64,000 nt of DNA from Streptococcus oralis (GCF_019929345.1 NZ_JAHZPJ010000013.1:1-64000), one strand, 5' to 3'. Shown: positions 28,527 to 37,232, numbered from the stretch's first letter. The notes: a model not told the origin generated them from the sequence alone. Made by a program: numbers and translations.

Positions 28527-28703
28527 TTAGAATTTTTTACGTTTACGAGCTGCTTCTGATTTACGTTTACGTTTTACAGAAGGTTTTTCATAGAATTCAC
28601 GTTTGCGTGTTTCTTGAAGAGTACCAGCTTTAGTAACCGCACGTTTGAAACGACGAAGTGCATCGTCAAGAGATTCATTCTTACGTACTACTGTTTTAGA
28701 CAT
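28527..28703 (-). CDS. rpsU: 30S ribosomal protein S21
   Basis: Small-subunit ribosomal protein, 58 residues, beginning [20 protein letters not shown] and ending in a basic [15 protein letters not shown] tail, both diagnostic. Start ATG 28703, with AAGGGAG eight bases upstream; a longer frame from 28727 is not supported. Single-gene transcript. Confidence 0.96.
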
Positions 28704-28737
28704 TTTTTTCACTCCCTTCAAGTTCAAGATCTATTCC

Positions 28738-28766
28738 ATTTTACACGCAAAATGAATATTTGTCAA
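28738..28766 (-). promoter_or_regulatory. Promoter of rpsU
   Basis: TTGACA (28766-28761), 17-base spacer, TAAAAT (28743-28738) on the minus strand. Confidence 0.85.
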
Positions 28767-28843
28767 GGGAAAACCTACATTTATTCCGATTTTCCGATTC
28801 ATTAATTACTTTCTTGCCTATACTTTATCAAATCCACTAATTT

Positions 28844-29158
28844 TTACATCAAATCATACAACTTTGTTACTGCTTGTTCAAAAGGTTCAATATATTCCCA
28901 ATATTCATCAGGAAGATTCGAAATCTTACTCAAGTCATTGCTGTCAAAATGATATACCAGATGACGAAGAATTTGATTTTCAATAAAATGCAAATCCCTC
29001 ATCTGATCTATACTAATAGAATCGAGCTTTTCTATGTAGCGACATAAATCAGCCAGCGACTGCGAATCAAATACTTTTTCCTCGTGTAAATAATAGAGAA
29101 AGCTTTGGTTTTCAGCTTTTTTATTATCTTCTATCAAATTCCTATTCTTCGTATTCAT
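28844..29158 (-). CDS. Hypothetical 104-residue protein
   Basis: Unrecognised, acidic, helical cytoplasmic protein. Its ATG at 29158 follows AGGAGGG with 6 bases spacing, a strong independent start. The reading frame is open upstream without a stop into the methyltransferase remnant, so a read-through fusion is possible in principle. Repeated leucine/tyrosine-rich helices (FLYYLHEEKVFDSQSLADL, about residues 20-38) are visible. No family assigned. Confidence 0.6.
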   Translation of the reverse strand: MNTKNRNLIEDNKKAENQSFLYYLHEEKVFDSQSLADLCRYIEKLDSISIDQMRDLHFIENQILRHLVYHFDSNDLSKISNLPDEYWEYIEPFEQAVTKLYDLM

Positions 29159-29821
29159 TCCGATCCCTCCTGTAAAAGATTTTAAAAAAGCTACTTTTTT
29201 AACAAATCCTTTACGAATTTTATAAAGGATCCATGATTCCTTTCTTTGACTAGTTACGAGCTCAAATCCTACTGATAACAAGAATCGTCTAAATGCTTCT
29301 TCGCTTTGAACCTTTGGTAAAAAGTAAGACAACTTGTTATATTCACAAGCCAGTAAGAGCATCCCGTCTGATTTGAGTATTCTTCGAAGTTCCATAAAAG
29401 AAGCCTCTAGGTCCCGCCAATGAAAATGAGTTTGAAAGACTGTGATTAAATCAACACTTTCATCAGAAAAGCCTGTCTCCCTAACGTCTCTTCGTTCAAA
29501 ATTTAGTTAAGTCATCCCTATCTGTTTGGCTTGAGCTATTGCAGTATATGAAATATCGATTCCAGTTATGGTACTTTGCGGAAAAGTTTCTTTCAGCAGG
29601 ATGGTTGAACGACCATTCCCAACTCCTACATCTAAGATTACAGGGTAAAATGTTCTATCCAGATGACGAATTGCCCATACAAACATGGGGAGATAGGCTC
29701 GATTCCACAATTTCATCATTCGTTTTCCTAGAAAGCCCGAAGGATTCTTTGATTGCTGAATTAAGCGACTAAACAGAAACATTAAAAGTAAAAAACAAAT
29801 AAAACCGATTATATAAATCAA
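29159..29821 (-). pseudogene. SAM-dependent methyltransferase interrupted by one in-frame stop
   Basis: The N-terminal part has an N-terminal membrane segment (residues 1-16) and the class I SAM motif ILDVGVGNGRSTILL followed by TGIDIS. After 104 codons a TAA at 29509-29507 interrupts the frame. The same frame then continues with normal methyltransferase sequence (DESVDLITVFQTHFHWRDLEASF, then RRILKSDGMLLLACEYNKLS). A CAA-to-TAA change would explain it. Start is TTG 29821 with GGGGAGG upstream and TGGTATAAT further up. The frame runs on into the 104-residue gene. Confidence 0.85.
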
Positions 29822-29846
29822 AGTTTGGGCCTCCCCGTATAGCTAT

Positions 29847-29855
29847 ATTATACCA
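29847..29855 (-). promoter_or_regulatory. Extended -10 promoter of the methyltransferase remnant
   Basis: TGGTATAAT on the minus strand (TATAAT at 29852-29847), about 25 bases before the TTG start. Confidence 0.55.
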
Positions 29856-29882
29856 CTTTAGCAGGATAGTGAACATTTGAAG

Positions 29883-29915
29883 TAAAAAGCCACTCACTCC
29901 AAAGAGCAAGTGGTT
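29883..29915 (-). terminator. Terminator of nagB
   Basis: CCACTCACTC and GAGCAAGTGG arms around 29890-29913 pair with two G-U; the minus strand continues into TTTTTAC. Confidence 0.75.
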
Positions 29916-29924
29916 CTTGTAGTT

Positions 29925-30632
29925 TTACTTTTCAAGCAAGCTGAGCGCCTCAGCATCCGCAATAATAGTCACATCAGGGTGGTTTTGTAGGCTGCTTGCT
30001 GGTAGACTCTCAGTCACTGGGCCAGATACTGTTCCAGCAATGGCCTCTGCTTTTGACTCACCGTAAGCAAAGAGAATAATTGACTTGGCATCCAAGATAT
30101 TTTTAATTCCCATTGAAATGGCTTGAGTTGGAACGTCTTCAATCTTGTCAAAGAAGCGAGCATTGGCTTCGATTGTAGACTGGTCTAGGTCTACAAGGTG
30201 TGTCTGGCTATCAAAAGCAGTTCCTGGCTCATTAAATCCGATATGTCCATTGCGACCAATTCCCAAGATTTGCAAATCAACAGGATGGTCAGCCAAAATT
30301 TGATTGTAGCGTTCTACTTCTTCTTCAGCATTATCCTTAACACCACGTGGCAAGAAGCTTTCCTTAAATGGTTTTTGGTTGAACAAGTTTTCCTGCATGA
30401 AGTAACGGTAAGATTGTGGGTTGTCTCCATCCAGTCCCACATACTCATCAAGGTTTACACTGGTTAGATTTGAAAAATCAAGGTCACTCTCTACGATTTC
30501 CTTGTAAAACTCAAGTGGACTACTCCCTGTCGCAAGTCCTAATGTTTGAGCACCATTGGCCAATTTTTCCTTCAAAATTTCAAAAGCTACTTTTCCACCT
30601 TCGACTTGATTTTCAACTTTAATAACTTTCAT
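29925..30632 (-). CDS. nagB: Glucosamine-6-phosphate deaminase
   Basis: Converts glucosamine-6-phosphate to fructose-6-phosphate and ammonia, feeding amino sugars into glycolysis. Length 235 residues. [23 protein letters not shown] and [14 protein letters not shown] are the family blocks. Start ATG 30632 after GGAGGATGAAAAG; a longer start at 30647 is less likely. The promoter holds a NagR-type operator and a cre-like site. Confidence 0.95.
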   Translation of the reverse strand: MKVIKVENQVEGGKVAFEILKEKLANGAQTLGLATGSSPLEFYKEIVESDLDFSNLTSVNLDEYVGLDGDNPQSYRYFMQENLFNQKPFKESFLPRGVKDNAEEEVERYNQILADHPVDLQILGIGRNGHIGFNEPGTAFDSQTHLVDLDQSTIEANARFFDKIEDVPTQAISMGIKNILDAKSIILFAYGESKAEAIAGTVSGPVTESLPASSLQNHPDVTIIADAEALSLLEK

Positions 30633-30661
30633 CTTTTCATCCTCCATTTTAATCTATATTC

Positions 30662-30705
30662 ATTATATGGTATAGACCAATTTTTGTCAAGTGAAAACGA
30701 TTTAA
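30662..30705 (-). promoter_or_regulatory. nagB promoter with NagR-like operator and cre-like site
   Basis: TTGACA (30690-30685), 17-base spacer, TATAAT (30667-30662) on the minus strand. The spacer contains TGGTATAGACCA (30668-30679), matching the NagR/YvoA GntR-family operator (dre). Just upstream of the -35, TGAAAACGATTTAA (30692-30705) resembles a CcpA cre site with a weak right half. Expected control: induction by amino sugar, repression by glucose. Confidence 0.8.
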
Positions 30706-30737
30706 TTTCTAAAAAAAGAGCGTCTAAACTTGAAACA

Positions 30738-30746
30738 TGTTATAAT
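30738..30746 (+). promoter_or_regulatory. Extended -10 promoter of queA
   Basis: TGTTATAAT (TATAAT at 30741-30746), about 37 bases before the queA start. Confidence 0.65.
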
Positions 30747-30782
30747 GGTTAGGATTAGAACTTAGAAAGAATGAACAGATAT

Positions 30783-31811
30783 ATGAATACAGCTGATTTT
30801 GATTTCCACTTGCCAGAGGAATTGATTGCCCAAACGCCACTTGAAAAACGTGATGCATCCAAACTACTTATCGTTAATCGTGAAACGGGAGAGATGCAGG
30901 ATAAACACTTCCACTCCATTATTGATATGCTGGAACCTGGTGATGCCCTTGTCATGAACGACACCCGTGTTCTCCCTGCCCGCCTTTATGGTCAAAAGGA
31001 AGAAACAGGAGGCCATGTGGAGCTTCTCCTGCTCAAAAATACTAGTGGTGATGAGTGGGAAGTCCTCGCTAAACCTGCCAAACGTCTCAAGGTTGGCACT
31101 CGTGTCAACTTTGGTGATGGTCGCCTCAGTGCTGTCGTTACGGAAGAATTGACCCACGGGGGCCGCATTGTCCGCTTTGAATACCAAGGAATTTTCCTAG
31201 AAGTTTTGGAAAGTCTCGGTGAAATGCCACTCCCACCCTACATCCACGAAAAACTAGATGACCGTGAACGTTATCAAACGGTCTACGCTAAAGAAAGTGG
31301 CTCTGCTGCTGCACCAACTGCTGGTCTGCACTTCACCAAAGAACTGCTGGCAGAAATCCAAGCCAAAGGTGTCCATTTGGTTTATTTAACGCTCCACGTT
31401 GGTTTAGGAACCTTTAGACCCGTTTCTGTTGACAATCTGGACGAACACGAAATGCACTCAGAGTTCTACCAACTTTGTGATGAAGCCGCAGCCACCCTTC
31501 GCTCTGTCAAGGAAAATGGAGGTCGTGTTATCGCTGTTGGAACTACTTCGATCCGCACACTGGAAACCATCGGTTCCAAGTTTGATGGGCAAATCCAAGC
31601 AGATTCTGGCTGGACCAATATCTTTATCAAGCCTGGTTACGAGTGGAAGGTTGTTGATGCCTTCTCAACCAACTTCCATCTGCCAAAATCAACCCTCGTC
31701 ATGCTAGTTTCTGCCTTTGCAGGCCGTGACTTAGTCCTAGATGCTTACCACCACGCGATTCAAGAACACTACCGCTTCTTCAGTTTTGGTGATGCCATGT
31801 TTATCTATTAA
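30783..31811 (+). CDS. queA: S-adenosylmethionine:tRNA ribosyltransferase-isomerase QueA
   Basis: Makes epoxyqueuosine at tRNA position 34 by transferring the ribose moiety of SAM. Length 342 residues. [38 protein letters not shown] and GLHFT are family blocks. I chose ATG 30783 (MNTADF); an ATG four codons upstream (30771) is possible, and neither has a strong ribosome binding site. Monocistronic, convergent to rpsF-ssb-rpsR. Confidence 0.94.
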   Translation: MNTADFDFHLPEELIAQTPLEKRDASKLLIVNRETGEMQDKHFHSIIDMLEPGDALVMNDTRVLPARLYGQKEETGGHVELLLLKNTSGDEWEVLAKPAKRLKVGTRVNFGDGRLSAVVTEELTHGGRIVRFEYQGIFLEVLESLGEMPLPPYIHEKLDDRERYQTVYAKESGSAAAPTAGLHFTKELLAEIQAKGVHLVYLTLHVGLGTFRPVSVDNLDEHEMHSEFYQLCDEAAATLRSVKENGGRVIAVGTTSIRTLETIGSKFDGQIQADSGWTNIFIKPGYEWKVVDAFSTNFHLPKSTLVMLVSAFAGRDLVLDAYHHAIQEHYRFFSFGDAMFIY

Positions 31812-31832
31812 AAAGACTTACACGGACGTATG

Positions 31833-31881
31833 AACTGCACCCCAAAAGTTAGACAGAGATCTAACTTTTAGGGTCAGTACA
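31833..31881. repeat. Palindromic remnant resembling fused insertion-sequence ends
   Basis: Arms 31833-31854 and 31861-31881 share AAAAGTTAGA and an outer ACTG(C)A block, with a 6-base loop. The layout matches the element at 5088-5139. Likely the joined ends of a lost IS3-like element; the family link is inference. Confidence 0.55.
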
Positions 31882-31889
31882 GATTTAAC

Positions 31890-32043
31890 TCGCTCTCTTA
31901 TTTCCACGCTCATGAAAAAGAGGTCCACCAGACCCAACTCACTCCCTCGTTTCAATCAAAGCTCGTGAAAAAAAGACCCGTCAGGGTCTTAATTCGCTTT
32001 CTTATTTTCAAACTCATGAAAAAGAGGTCCACTGGACCTCTTT
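31890..32043. repeat. Three tandem degenerate ~50-base units, each ending in a hairpin
   Basis: Unit 1 (31890-31938) and unit 3 (31991-32043) match over 39 bases with about 5 differences, sharing CTCATGAAAAAGAGGTCCAC. Unit 2 (31939-31990) is a more diverged copy ending in AAGACCC/GGGTCTT. Only unit 3 keeps a full terminator stem. Confidence 0.65.
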
Positions 32044-32046
32044 TTT
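32018..32046. terminator. Bidirectional terminator between queA and rpsR
   Basis: AAAAAGAGGTCCA and TGGACCTCTTTTT form a near-perfect stem of 13 pairs around 32019-32044, A-rich on one side and T-rich on the other. Confidence 0.85.
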
Positions 32047-32284
32047 AATCTTCGTTTACGAAAGGCATCAAAGCCATTACGCGAGCGCGTTTGATAGCTG
32101 TTGTTACTTTACGTTGGTTTTTAGCTGAAGTTCCAGTTACACGACGTGGAAGGATTTTCCCACGTTCTGAAACGAAACGGCTAAGAAGCTCAGTATCTTT
32201 GTAATCAACATATTCAATTTTGTTTGCTGCGATGTAATCAACTTTTTTACGGCGTTTGAATCCGCCACGACGTTGTTGAGCCAT
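32045..32284 (-). CDS. rpsR: 30S ribosomal protein S18
   Basis: Small-subunit ribosomal protein, 79 residues, with [10 protein letters not shown] at the start and [24 protein letters not shown], the S18 signature. Binds S6 on the 30S platform. Last gene of rpsF-ssb-rpsR. Confidence 0.96.
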   Translation of the reverse strand: MAQQRRGGFKRRKKVDYIAANKIEYVDYKDTELLSRFVSERGKILPRRVTGTSAKNQRKVTTAIKRARVMALMPFVNED

Positions 32285-32315
32285 GTTTTTTCTCCTTTAT
32301 AGTTTTAATTGTCCA

Positions 32316-32786
32316 TTAGAATGGTAAATCATCATCTGAAATATCCAACGGATTGGTTGCTCCAAATGGATTTTCATCACGTGAAAAGTCTGGTACTGAT
32401 TGCGTAGGTGCTGTATAACTAGCAGTTGATGCAGAATAAGCTCCACCTGTATGTCCTTCACGCACGCTACGGCTTTCCAACATTTGGAAATTGTCAGCCA
32501 CGACTTCTGTTACGTAGACACGTTGTCCTTGCTGGTTATCGTAACTACGAGTCTGAATACGACCGGTAATCCCGATAAGAGAGCCTTTTTTAGCCCAGTT
32601 AGCAAGATTTTCAGCCTGTTGGCGCCACATAACGATATTGATGAAATCAGCCTCACGTTCGCCATTTTGACTCTTGAATGTACGGTTTACTGCAAGAGTA
32701 AAAGTCGCAACTGCTACATTTGATGGGGTATAACGCAACTCAGCGTCACGTGTCATACGCCCTACAAGTACAACATTGTTAATCAT
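32316..32786 (-). CDS. ssb: Single-stranded DNA-binding protein
   Basis: Essential ssDNA-coating protein of 156 residues. An OB fold (residues 1-105, starting [20 protein letters not shown]) is followed by a Gly/Ser/Thr-poor linker and the acidic tip DISDDDLPF that recruits replication and repair partners. Sits between rpsF and rpsR. Confidence 0.96.
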   Translation of the reverse strand: MINNVVLVGRMTRDAELRYTPSNVAVATFTLAVNRTFKSQNGEREADFINIVMWRQQAENLANWAKKGSLIGITGRIQTRSYDNQQGQRVYVTEVVADNFQMLESRSVREGHTGGAYSASTASYTAPTQSVPDFSRDENPFGATNPLDISDDDLPF

Positions 32787-32797
32787 AATTTACCTTC

Positions 32798-33088
32798 TTA
32801 CGCGTCAAGTTTGACGATCATGTGACGAAGAATGTCAGCGTTGATTTTTGAAAGACGGTCAAACTCTTTAAGAGCTACGTCGTCGTTAGCTTCAACGTTA
32901 ACGATGTGGTAAAGTCCTTCGCGGAAATCTTGGATTTCGTATGCAAGACGACGTTTTTCCCATGATTTTGATTCAACAACAGTTGCACCGTTGTCAGTCA
33001 AGATAGAGTCAAAACGTGCTACCAAAGCGTTTTTCGCTTCTTCTTCAATGTTTGGACGAATGATATAAAGAATTTCGTATTTAGCCAT
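32798..33088 (-). CDS. rpsF: 30S ribosomal protein S6
   Basis: Small-subunit ribosomal protein, 96 residues, starting [19 protein letters not shown], with the conserved [10 protein letters not shown] block. First gene of the operon; the leader may bind the S6:S18 complex for feedback control. Confidence 0.96.
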   Translation of the reverse strand: MAKYEILYIIRPNIEEEAKNALVARFDSILTDNGATVVESKSWEKRRLAYEIQDFREGLYHIVNVEANDDVALKEFDRLSKINADILRHMIVKLDA

Positions 33089-33099
33089 TGATATGTTCC

Positions 33100-33155
33100 T
33101 CCTTTTGGTCTAATGACCCCTAGTCTTTGCAAGGGGTAAGTGAGGTTTGCTCACA
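33100..33155 (-). promoter_or_regulatory. Structured leader of rpsF-ssb-rpsR, candidate S6:S18 autoregulatory element
   Basis: On the minus strand GTGAG/CTCAC and ACCCCT/AGGGGT can form two consecutive stems between the promoter and the rpsF ribosome binding site. Leaders of this operon are known to bind S6:S18 in many bacteria. I do not see the exact CCG-bulge consensus, so this is tentative. Confidence 0.4.
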
Positions 33156-33162
33156 ATAAACT

Positions 33163-33191
33163 ATTATACTAGAAAAACTGATAGATAGCAA
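33163..33191 (-). promoter_or_regulatory. Promoter of rpsF-ssb-rpsR
   Basis: TTGCTA (33191-33186), 17-base spacer, TATAAT (33168-33163) on the minus strand. Confidence 0.75.
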
Positions 33192-33200
33192 GATAAAAGT

Positions 33201-33236
33201 GAAAAAAGAAGATAAAATTATCTTCTTTTTACTAGT
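33201..33236 (-). terminator. Terminator of ypmB-aspB-VOC-asnS
   Basis: AAGAAGATAA and TTATCTTCTT arms around 33206-33229 form a strong stem with T-runs, immediately after the asnS stop. Confidence 0.85.
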
Positions 33237-34580
33237 TTATGGTTTGATACGGTGCAACATACGTGGGAATGGAATAGCTTCACGGATATGTTTTGTTCCA
33301 GCTGCGAAGGTTACCATACGCTCTATACCGATACCAAATCCTCCGTGAGGAACTGTTCCGTATTTGCGAAGGTCAAGGTAGAATTCATATTCTGTACGAT
33401 CCATTCCAAGTTCTTCCATTTTAGCGACAAGGGCATCGTAGTCTTCCTCACGCATAGATCCACCGATGATTTCTCCATAACCTTCTGGTGCCAGCAAGTC
33501 TGCACAAAGCACGCGCTCCGGATTTCCAGGAACTGGTTTCATGTAGAAGGCCTTGATAGCTGCTGGGTAGTTCATGACAAATGTTGGCACACCAAAGTGG
33601 TTTGAAATCCATGTTTCGTGTGGTGAACCAAAGTCATCTCCATGCTCAAGATGCTCGTAGTCAGCATCTTCATCATTTTCATGCTCTTGCAAAAGGTCAA
33701 TGGCTTGATCGTAAGTGATGCGTTTGAATGGCTCTGCAATGTAGCGTTTCAAAAGCTCCGTATCACGTTCCAAGGTTTCCAAGGCTTGAGGCGCACGATC
33801 AAGGACACCTTGAAGAAGGGCTTTTACGTAAGCTTCTTGCAAGTCAAGTGACTCATCGTGTGTCAAGTAGGAGTACTCCGCATCCATCATCCAGAACTCA
33901 GTCAAGTGACGGCGCGTTTTTGATTTTTCAGCACGGAATACTGGACCAAAGTCAAAGACACGACCAAGAGCCATAGCTCCTGCTTCTAGGTAAAGCTGAC
34001 CTGATTGGCTCAAGTAGGCTGGTGTTCCAAAGTAGTCTGTTTCAAAGAGTTCTGTTGAATCTTCTGCTGCATTTCCTGAAAGAATTGGGCTATCAAATTT
34101 CATGAAACCATTCTTGTCAAAGAACTCATAGGTTGCATAAATTATGGCGTTACGGATTTGCATAACAGCCACTTGCTTACGAGAGCGGAGCCACAAGTGA
34201 CGGTTGTCCATCAAGAAGTCTGTTCCGTGTTCTTTTGGTGTGATTGGGTAGTCTTGAGATTCACCGATCACTTCGATGTCTGTAATATCCAACTCATAGC
34301 CAAACTTAGAACGTTCGTCTTCTTTGACAATTCCTGTCACATAAACAGAAGTTTCTTGGCTTAGGCGTTTAATCGTATCAAACTTCTCAAGTCCCACTTC
34401 TTCACCAAATTTTTCTACAAAGTTTGGTTTAAAGGCTACACCTTGGAAAAAGGCAGTTCCATCACGCAATTGCAAGAAGGCAATTTTCCCTTTTCCAGAT
34501 TTGTTGGCAACCCAGGCTCCGATGGTCACTTCTTGACCAACATAATCTTTTACATCGATAATTGTTACACGTTTTGTCAT
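33237..34580 (-). CDS. asnS: Asparaginyl-tRNA synthetase
   Basis: Class IIb aminoacyl-tRNA synthetase, 447 residues, charging tRNA-Asn. N-terminal OB anticodon-binding fold ([24 protein letters not shown] as family block, split here by context), then the motif 2 region [21 protein letters not shown] and C-terminal motif 3 [10 protein letters not shown]. Last gene of ypmB-aspB-VOC-asnS, an order (ypmB-aspB-asnS) also found in Bacillus. Confidence 0.96.
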   Translation of the reverse strand: MTKRVTIIDVKDYVGQEVTIGAWVANKSGKGKIAFLQLRDGTAFFQGVAFKPNFVEKFGEEVGLEKFDTIKRLSQETSVYVTGIVKEDERSKFGYELDITDIEVIGESQDYPITPKEHGTDFLMDNRHLWLRSRKQVAVMQIRNAIIYATYEFFDKNGFMKFDSPILSGNAAEDSTELFETDYFGTPAYLSQSGQLYLEAGAMALGRVFDFGPVFRAEKSKTRRHLTEFWMMDAEYSYLTHDESLDLQEAYVKALLQGVLDRAPQALETLERDTELLKRYIAEPFKRITYDQAIDLLQEHENDEDADYEHLEHGDDFGSPHETWISNHFGVPTFVMNYPAAIKAFYMKPVPGNPERVLCADLLAPEGYGEIIGGSMREEDYDALVAKMEELGMDRTEYEFYLDLRKYGTVPHGGFGIGIERMVTFAAGTKHIREAIPFPRMLHRIKP

Positions 34581-34593
34581 TATTTTTCCTTTT

Positions 34594-34962
34594 CTATTCT
34601 TCTTTATGGCAAACTGCCTCTATGTTATTTCCATCTGGGTCAATAATAAACGCAGCATAGTAAGGCTGATGATATTGAGGACGAATACCTGGACGACCAT
34701 TATCTTGACCACCAGCTAAAAGACCAGCTTCATAAAAAGCATCTACCTGCTCCCTCGACTCTACATTAAAAGCAAAGTGAGTCGGATCAGATTCCCCTTG
34801 ACTCAACCAAAAATCACCCGCTGGAGCAGTTCGAGATTCTGCAAAACTGACTGCCTGAGGAATATCAAATACTATTTTATATCCCAAAGGAGCCAAAGTT
34901 TTCTGATAAAAAACTTTACTAATCTCTAAATTACTAACTTGAATTCCAAAATGATCTATCAT
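34594..34962 (-). CDS. VOC-superfamily (glyoxalase-like) protein
   Basis: Small metalloenzyme-fold protein of 122 residues. It begins [19 protein letters not shown] and ends [19 protein letters not shown], with His4 and the Glu before AVCH as likely metal ligands. Substrate unknown; the family includes glyoxalases and dioxygenases. Starts on the aspB stop (TAATG overlap). Confidence 0.88.
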   Translation of the reverse strand: MIDHFGIQVSNLEISKVFYQKTLAPLGYKIVFDIPQAVSFAESRTAPAGDFWLSQGESDPTHFAFNVESREQVDAFYEAGLLAGGQDNGRPGIRPQYHQPYYAAFIIDPDGNNIEAVCHKEE

Positions 34963-36143
34963 TATGATTCCTCCATAAATTGATGCAAACGACGAATAGC
35001 TTCTTTTAATGTATCCAAGTCTGTGGCATAGCTGAGACGAACATTTTCTGGTGCTCCAAATCCAGCTCCTGTAATCAAGGCAAGGCCGACTTCTTCGAGA
35101 ATAGCCGTTGTAAACTCTGTCACATCAGTATAACCCTTCATCTCCATCGCTTTTTTAACATTTGGGAAAAGATAGAAGGCTCCTTGGGGCTTGACAACTT
35201 CAAATCCTGGCACTTGGCACAAGAGAGAATAAATGGTATTCAAGCGCTCTTCAAAGGCTTGGCGCATGGTTTCAACAGAGTCTTGCGGTCCAGTCAGCGC
35301 CTCAATCGTTGCATATTGAGATACTGCTGTCAGATTTGAAGTCGTTTGTCCTGTTAGTTTGCTCATGGCAGCAATAATTTCAGGATTTCCCACAGCATAA
35401 CCTACCCGCCAACCAGTCATGGCATAGGCCTTAGATACACCGTTAATCACGATGGTTTGCTTACGAATGGCTTCTGACAGACTAGAGATTGGAACAAATT
35501 CGTTCCCGTTATAAACCAGACGACCGTAAATATCATCTGCTAGGATAAGGACATCATGCGCAACAGCCCAATTTCCGATGGCCAAGAGTTCCTCACGAGA
35601 GTAAATCATACCGGTAGGATTCGAAGGTGAATTGAGAACCAAGACCTTAGTCTTATCTGTTCGGGCTACTTCTAGCTGCTCTACTGTTACTTTAAAGTGA
35701 TTGTCTTCCTTGGCCTGGACAAAGACTGGCACTCCTTCTGCCATTTTGACTTGATCTCCATAGCTGACCCAGTATGGTGTAGGAATGATGACCTCATCAC
35801 CTGGATTGACCACAGCCATAAAGAAGGTGTAGAGAGAGAACTTGGCACCAGTGGCAAAGGTAACCTCGTTGGCTGCTACAGAATACCCATAATGGCGTTC
35901 AAAATAGGTATTAACCGCTGCTTTTAACTCTGGTAGGCCTGAAGCAACTGTATAAAAGGAAGCTCGTCCATCTCGAATCGCTTCTACCGCTGCATCCTGA
36001 ATGTTTTCAGGAGTATGAAAATCAGGCTGTCCCAAGGTTAAGAAAAGAACATCCTTTCCTTGAGCTTTTAATGCTTTGGCTCTTGCATCACTAGCTAGAG
36101 TGACGCTTTCTTCCATTTCTAGTACACGTTTGGATAGTTTCAT
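34962..36143 (-). CDS. aspB: Aspartate aminotransferase (class I, AspB type)
   Basis: PLP-dependent enzyme converting oxaloacetate and glutamate to aspartate, 393 residues. The PLP lysine lies in NGVSKAYAMTGWRVGYAVG, the cofactor site in LNSPSNPTG, and the conserved Arg near the end in NVRLSYA. Supplies aspartate that asnS and asparagine synthesis use. Confidence 0.93.
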   Translation of the reverse strand: MKLSKRVLEMEESVTLASDARAKALKAQGKDVLFLTLGQPDFHTPENIQDAAVEAIRDGRASFYTVASGLPELKAAVNTYFERHYGYSVAANEVTFATGAKFSLYTFFMAVVNPGDEVIIPTPYWVSYGDQVKMAEGVPVFVQAKEDNHFKVTVEQLEVARTDKTKVLVLNSPSNPTGMIYSREELLAIGNWAVAHDVLILADDIYGRLVYNGNEFVPISSLSEAIRKQTIVINGVSKAYAMTGWRVGYAVGNPEIIAAMSKLTGQTTSNLTAVSQYATIEALTGPQDSVETMRQAFEERLNTIYSLLCQVPGFEVVKPQGAFYLFPNVKKAMEMKGYTDVTEFTTAILEEVGLALITGAGFGAPENVRLSYATDLDTLKEAIRRLHQFMEES

Positions 36144-36152
36144 ATGCCCTCC

Positions 36153-36629
36153 TTATTGGATCACTGCTCCTGTTTCAAAGTCGACCAGATAGTACTGGTT
36201 TCCTGACTTGACTTCCCAAATCGGCTTATCCTGATAACGACCAAAGGTAATCTTGTCAATGTCGCTAGCTCCTTTTTCCCTCGAAATCGTCGCTGCCTTG
36301 TCTTGAGAAATCCCCTTATCTAGCTGATAAACATAAATCTTGTGGTCATTCTTTTCAATCAGTACCGCAATGCCCTCTTGCTTTTTATTATGCCCCATAA
36401 CGCTGTAATAACCTTCGAGTCCATTATAAAAATCAACCTGATCCGCCTTTTCCAATTCTGCATACTGCTTGGCTAGTTTTTCTCCTTCAACTCTAGCATC
36501 TTGATAGGGTTTCATACTGAGAGATATCAGGTAAAGAAAGGAGGTCGTCATGACTAGTAGTACCAGAGCAATGCCGATTCCATACTGTAAAAGTAGCTTG
36601 TTTTTTGCTTTTTTCTGTCTTAGTTTCAC
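36153..36629 (-). CDS. YpmB-like membrane-anchored protein (DUF5590)
   Basis: Protein of 158 residues with a basic N-terminus, one membrane span (about residues 15-36) and an extracytoplasmic PepSY-like part. Function unknown; it commonly precedes aspB and asnS. The start is a GTG at 36629 (KLRQKKAK). No ribosome binding site is present. TGGTAAAAT ends 6 bases before the GTG, so the transcript appears leaderless. An ATG at 36645 runs into a stop after three codons. Confidence 0.8.
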   Translation of the reverse strand: MKLRQKKAKNKLLLQYGIGIALVLLVMTTSFLYLISLSMKPYQDARVEGEKLAKQYAELEKADQVDFYNGLEGYYSVMGHNKKQEGIAVLIEKNDHKIYVYQLDKGISQDKAATISREKGASDIDKITFGRYQDKPIWEVKSGNQYYLVDFETGAVIQ

Positions 36630-36635
36630 TCGTCT

Positions 36636-36664
36636 ATTTTACCATCTCTCCTCCTTTATTACAA
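36636..36664 (-). promoter_or_regulatory. Promoter of ypmB-aspB-VOC-asnS (leaderless)
   Basis: TTGTAA (36664-36659), 17-base spacer, TAAAAT (36641-36636) with TGG before it. The GTG start follows 6 bases later. Confidence 0.7.
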
Positions 36665-36712
36665 GTGAAGACAGGAACATTCTAAGATTCTTTTCCTATA
36701 AAATATAAGTTC

Positions 36713-36741
36713 TTGTTTTTCTCTCTCATTATTGATAAAAT
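36713..36741 (+). promoter_or_regulatory. Promoter of the marR-type gene (leaderless)
   Basis: TTGTTT (36713-36718), 17-base spacer, TGATAAAAT with TAAAAT at 36736-36741. The ATG follows after 6 bases. Confidence 0.65.
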
Positions 36742-36747
36742 AGCCTT

Positions 36748-37194
36748 ATGAAACAATATTTAAAAGAGAAAATCTCCGATAATCAACTAGACTTAAAAAC
36801 AGCTATCGTCCTCAATAAAGCCATACGAACTTTTAAACCATATGAAGCTAAGGCTGCTAAAGAACACGGACTAACACCCACTCAATTTTCAGTTTTGGAA
36901 ACCCTCTATAGCAGGGAGGAACTGCGCATTCAGGATTTGATTGAAAAAATGCTAGCCACTTCTGGAAACATGACTGTTGTCATTCGAAATATGGTTCGAG
37001 ATGGATGGATTTCTAGAACTTGCGACCCCAAAGATCGTCGCTCCTTTTTCCTGAAATTAACACCTGCAGGACGCAGAAAAATCGAAGATGTTCTTCCTGA
37101 TTATATTGATTCTATCGTAGAAGCACTCAGCATCTTGGAAGATGGCGAAAAGGAAGACTTAATCCGGATTTTAAAAAAATTTAAAAATTTGTGA
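36748..37194 (+). CDS. MarR-family transcriptional regulator
   Basis: Winged-helix regulator of 148 residues. The recognition core is DLIEKMLATSGNMTVVIRNMVRDGWI (about residues 63-88) and the wing is RTCDPKDRRSFFLKLTPAGRR. No ribosome binding site precedes the ATG, which lies 6 bases after an extended -10 box. It is followed by the FMN reductase gene, whose promoter carries a palindrome over its -35, so local control is plausible. Confidence 0.9.
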   Translation: MKQYLKEKISDNQLDLKTAIVLNKAIRTFKPYEAKAAKEHGLTPTQFSVLETLYSREELRIQDLIEKMLATSGNMTVVIRNMVRDGWISRTCDPKDRRSFFLKLTPAGRRKIEDVLPDYIDSIVEALSILEDGEKEDLIRILKKFKNL

Positions 37195-37203
37195 GCACAT
37201 TTA

Positions 37204-37232
37204 TTGCTAATTAGTATCATTTGTTGTAACAT
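37204..37232 (+). promoter_or_regulatory. FMN reductase promoter with overlapping palindrome
   Basis: TTGCTA (37204-37209), 17-base spacer, TAACAT (37227-37232). The palindrome CTAATTAG (37207-37214) overlaps the -35, a likely MarR operator. A hairpin AAAGAG-TTCG-CTCTTT follows at 37246-37261. Confidence 0.5.
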
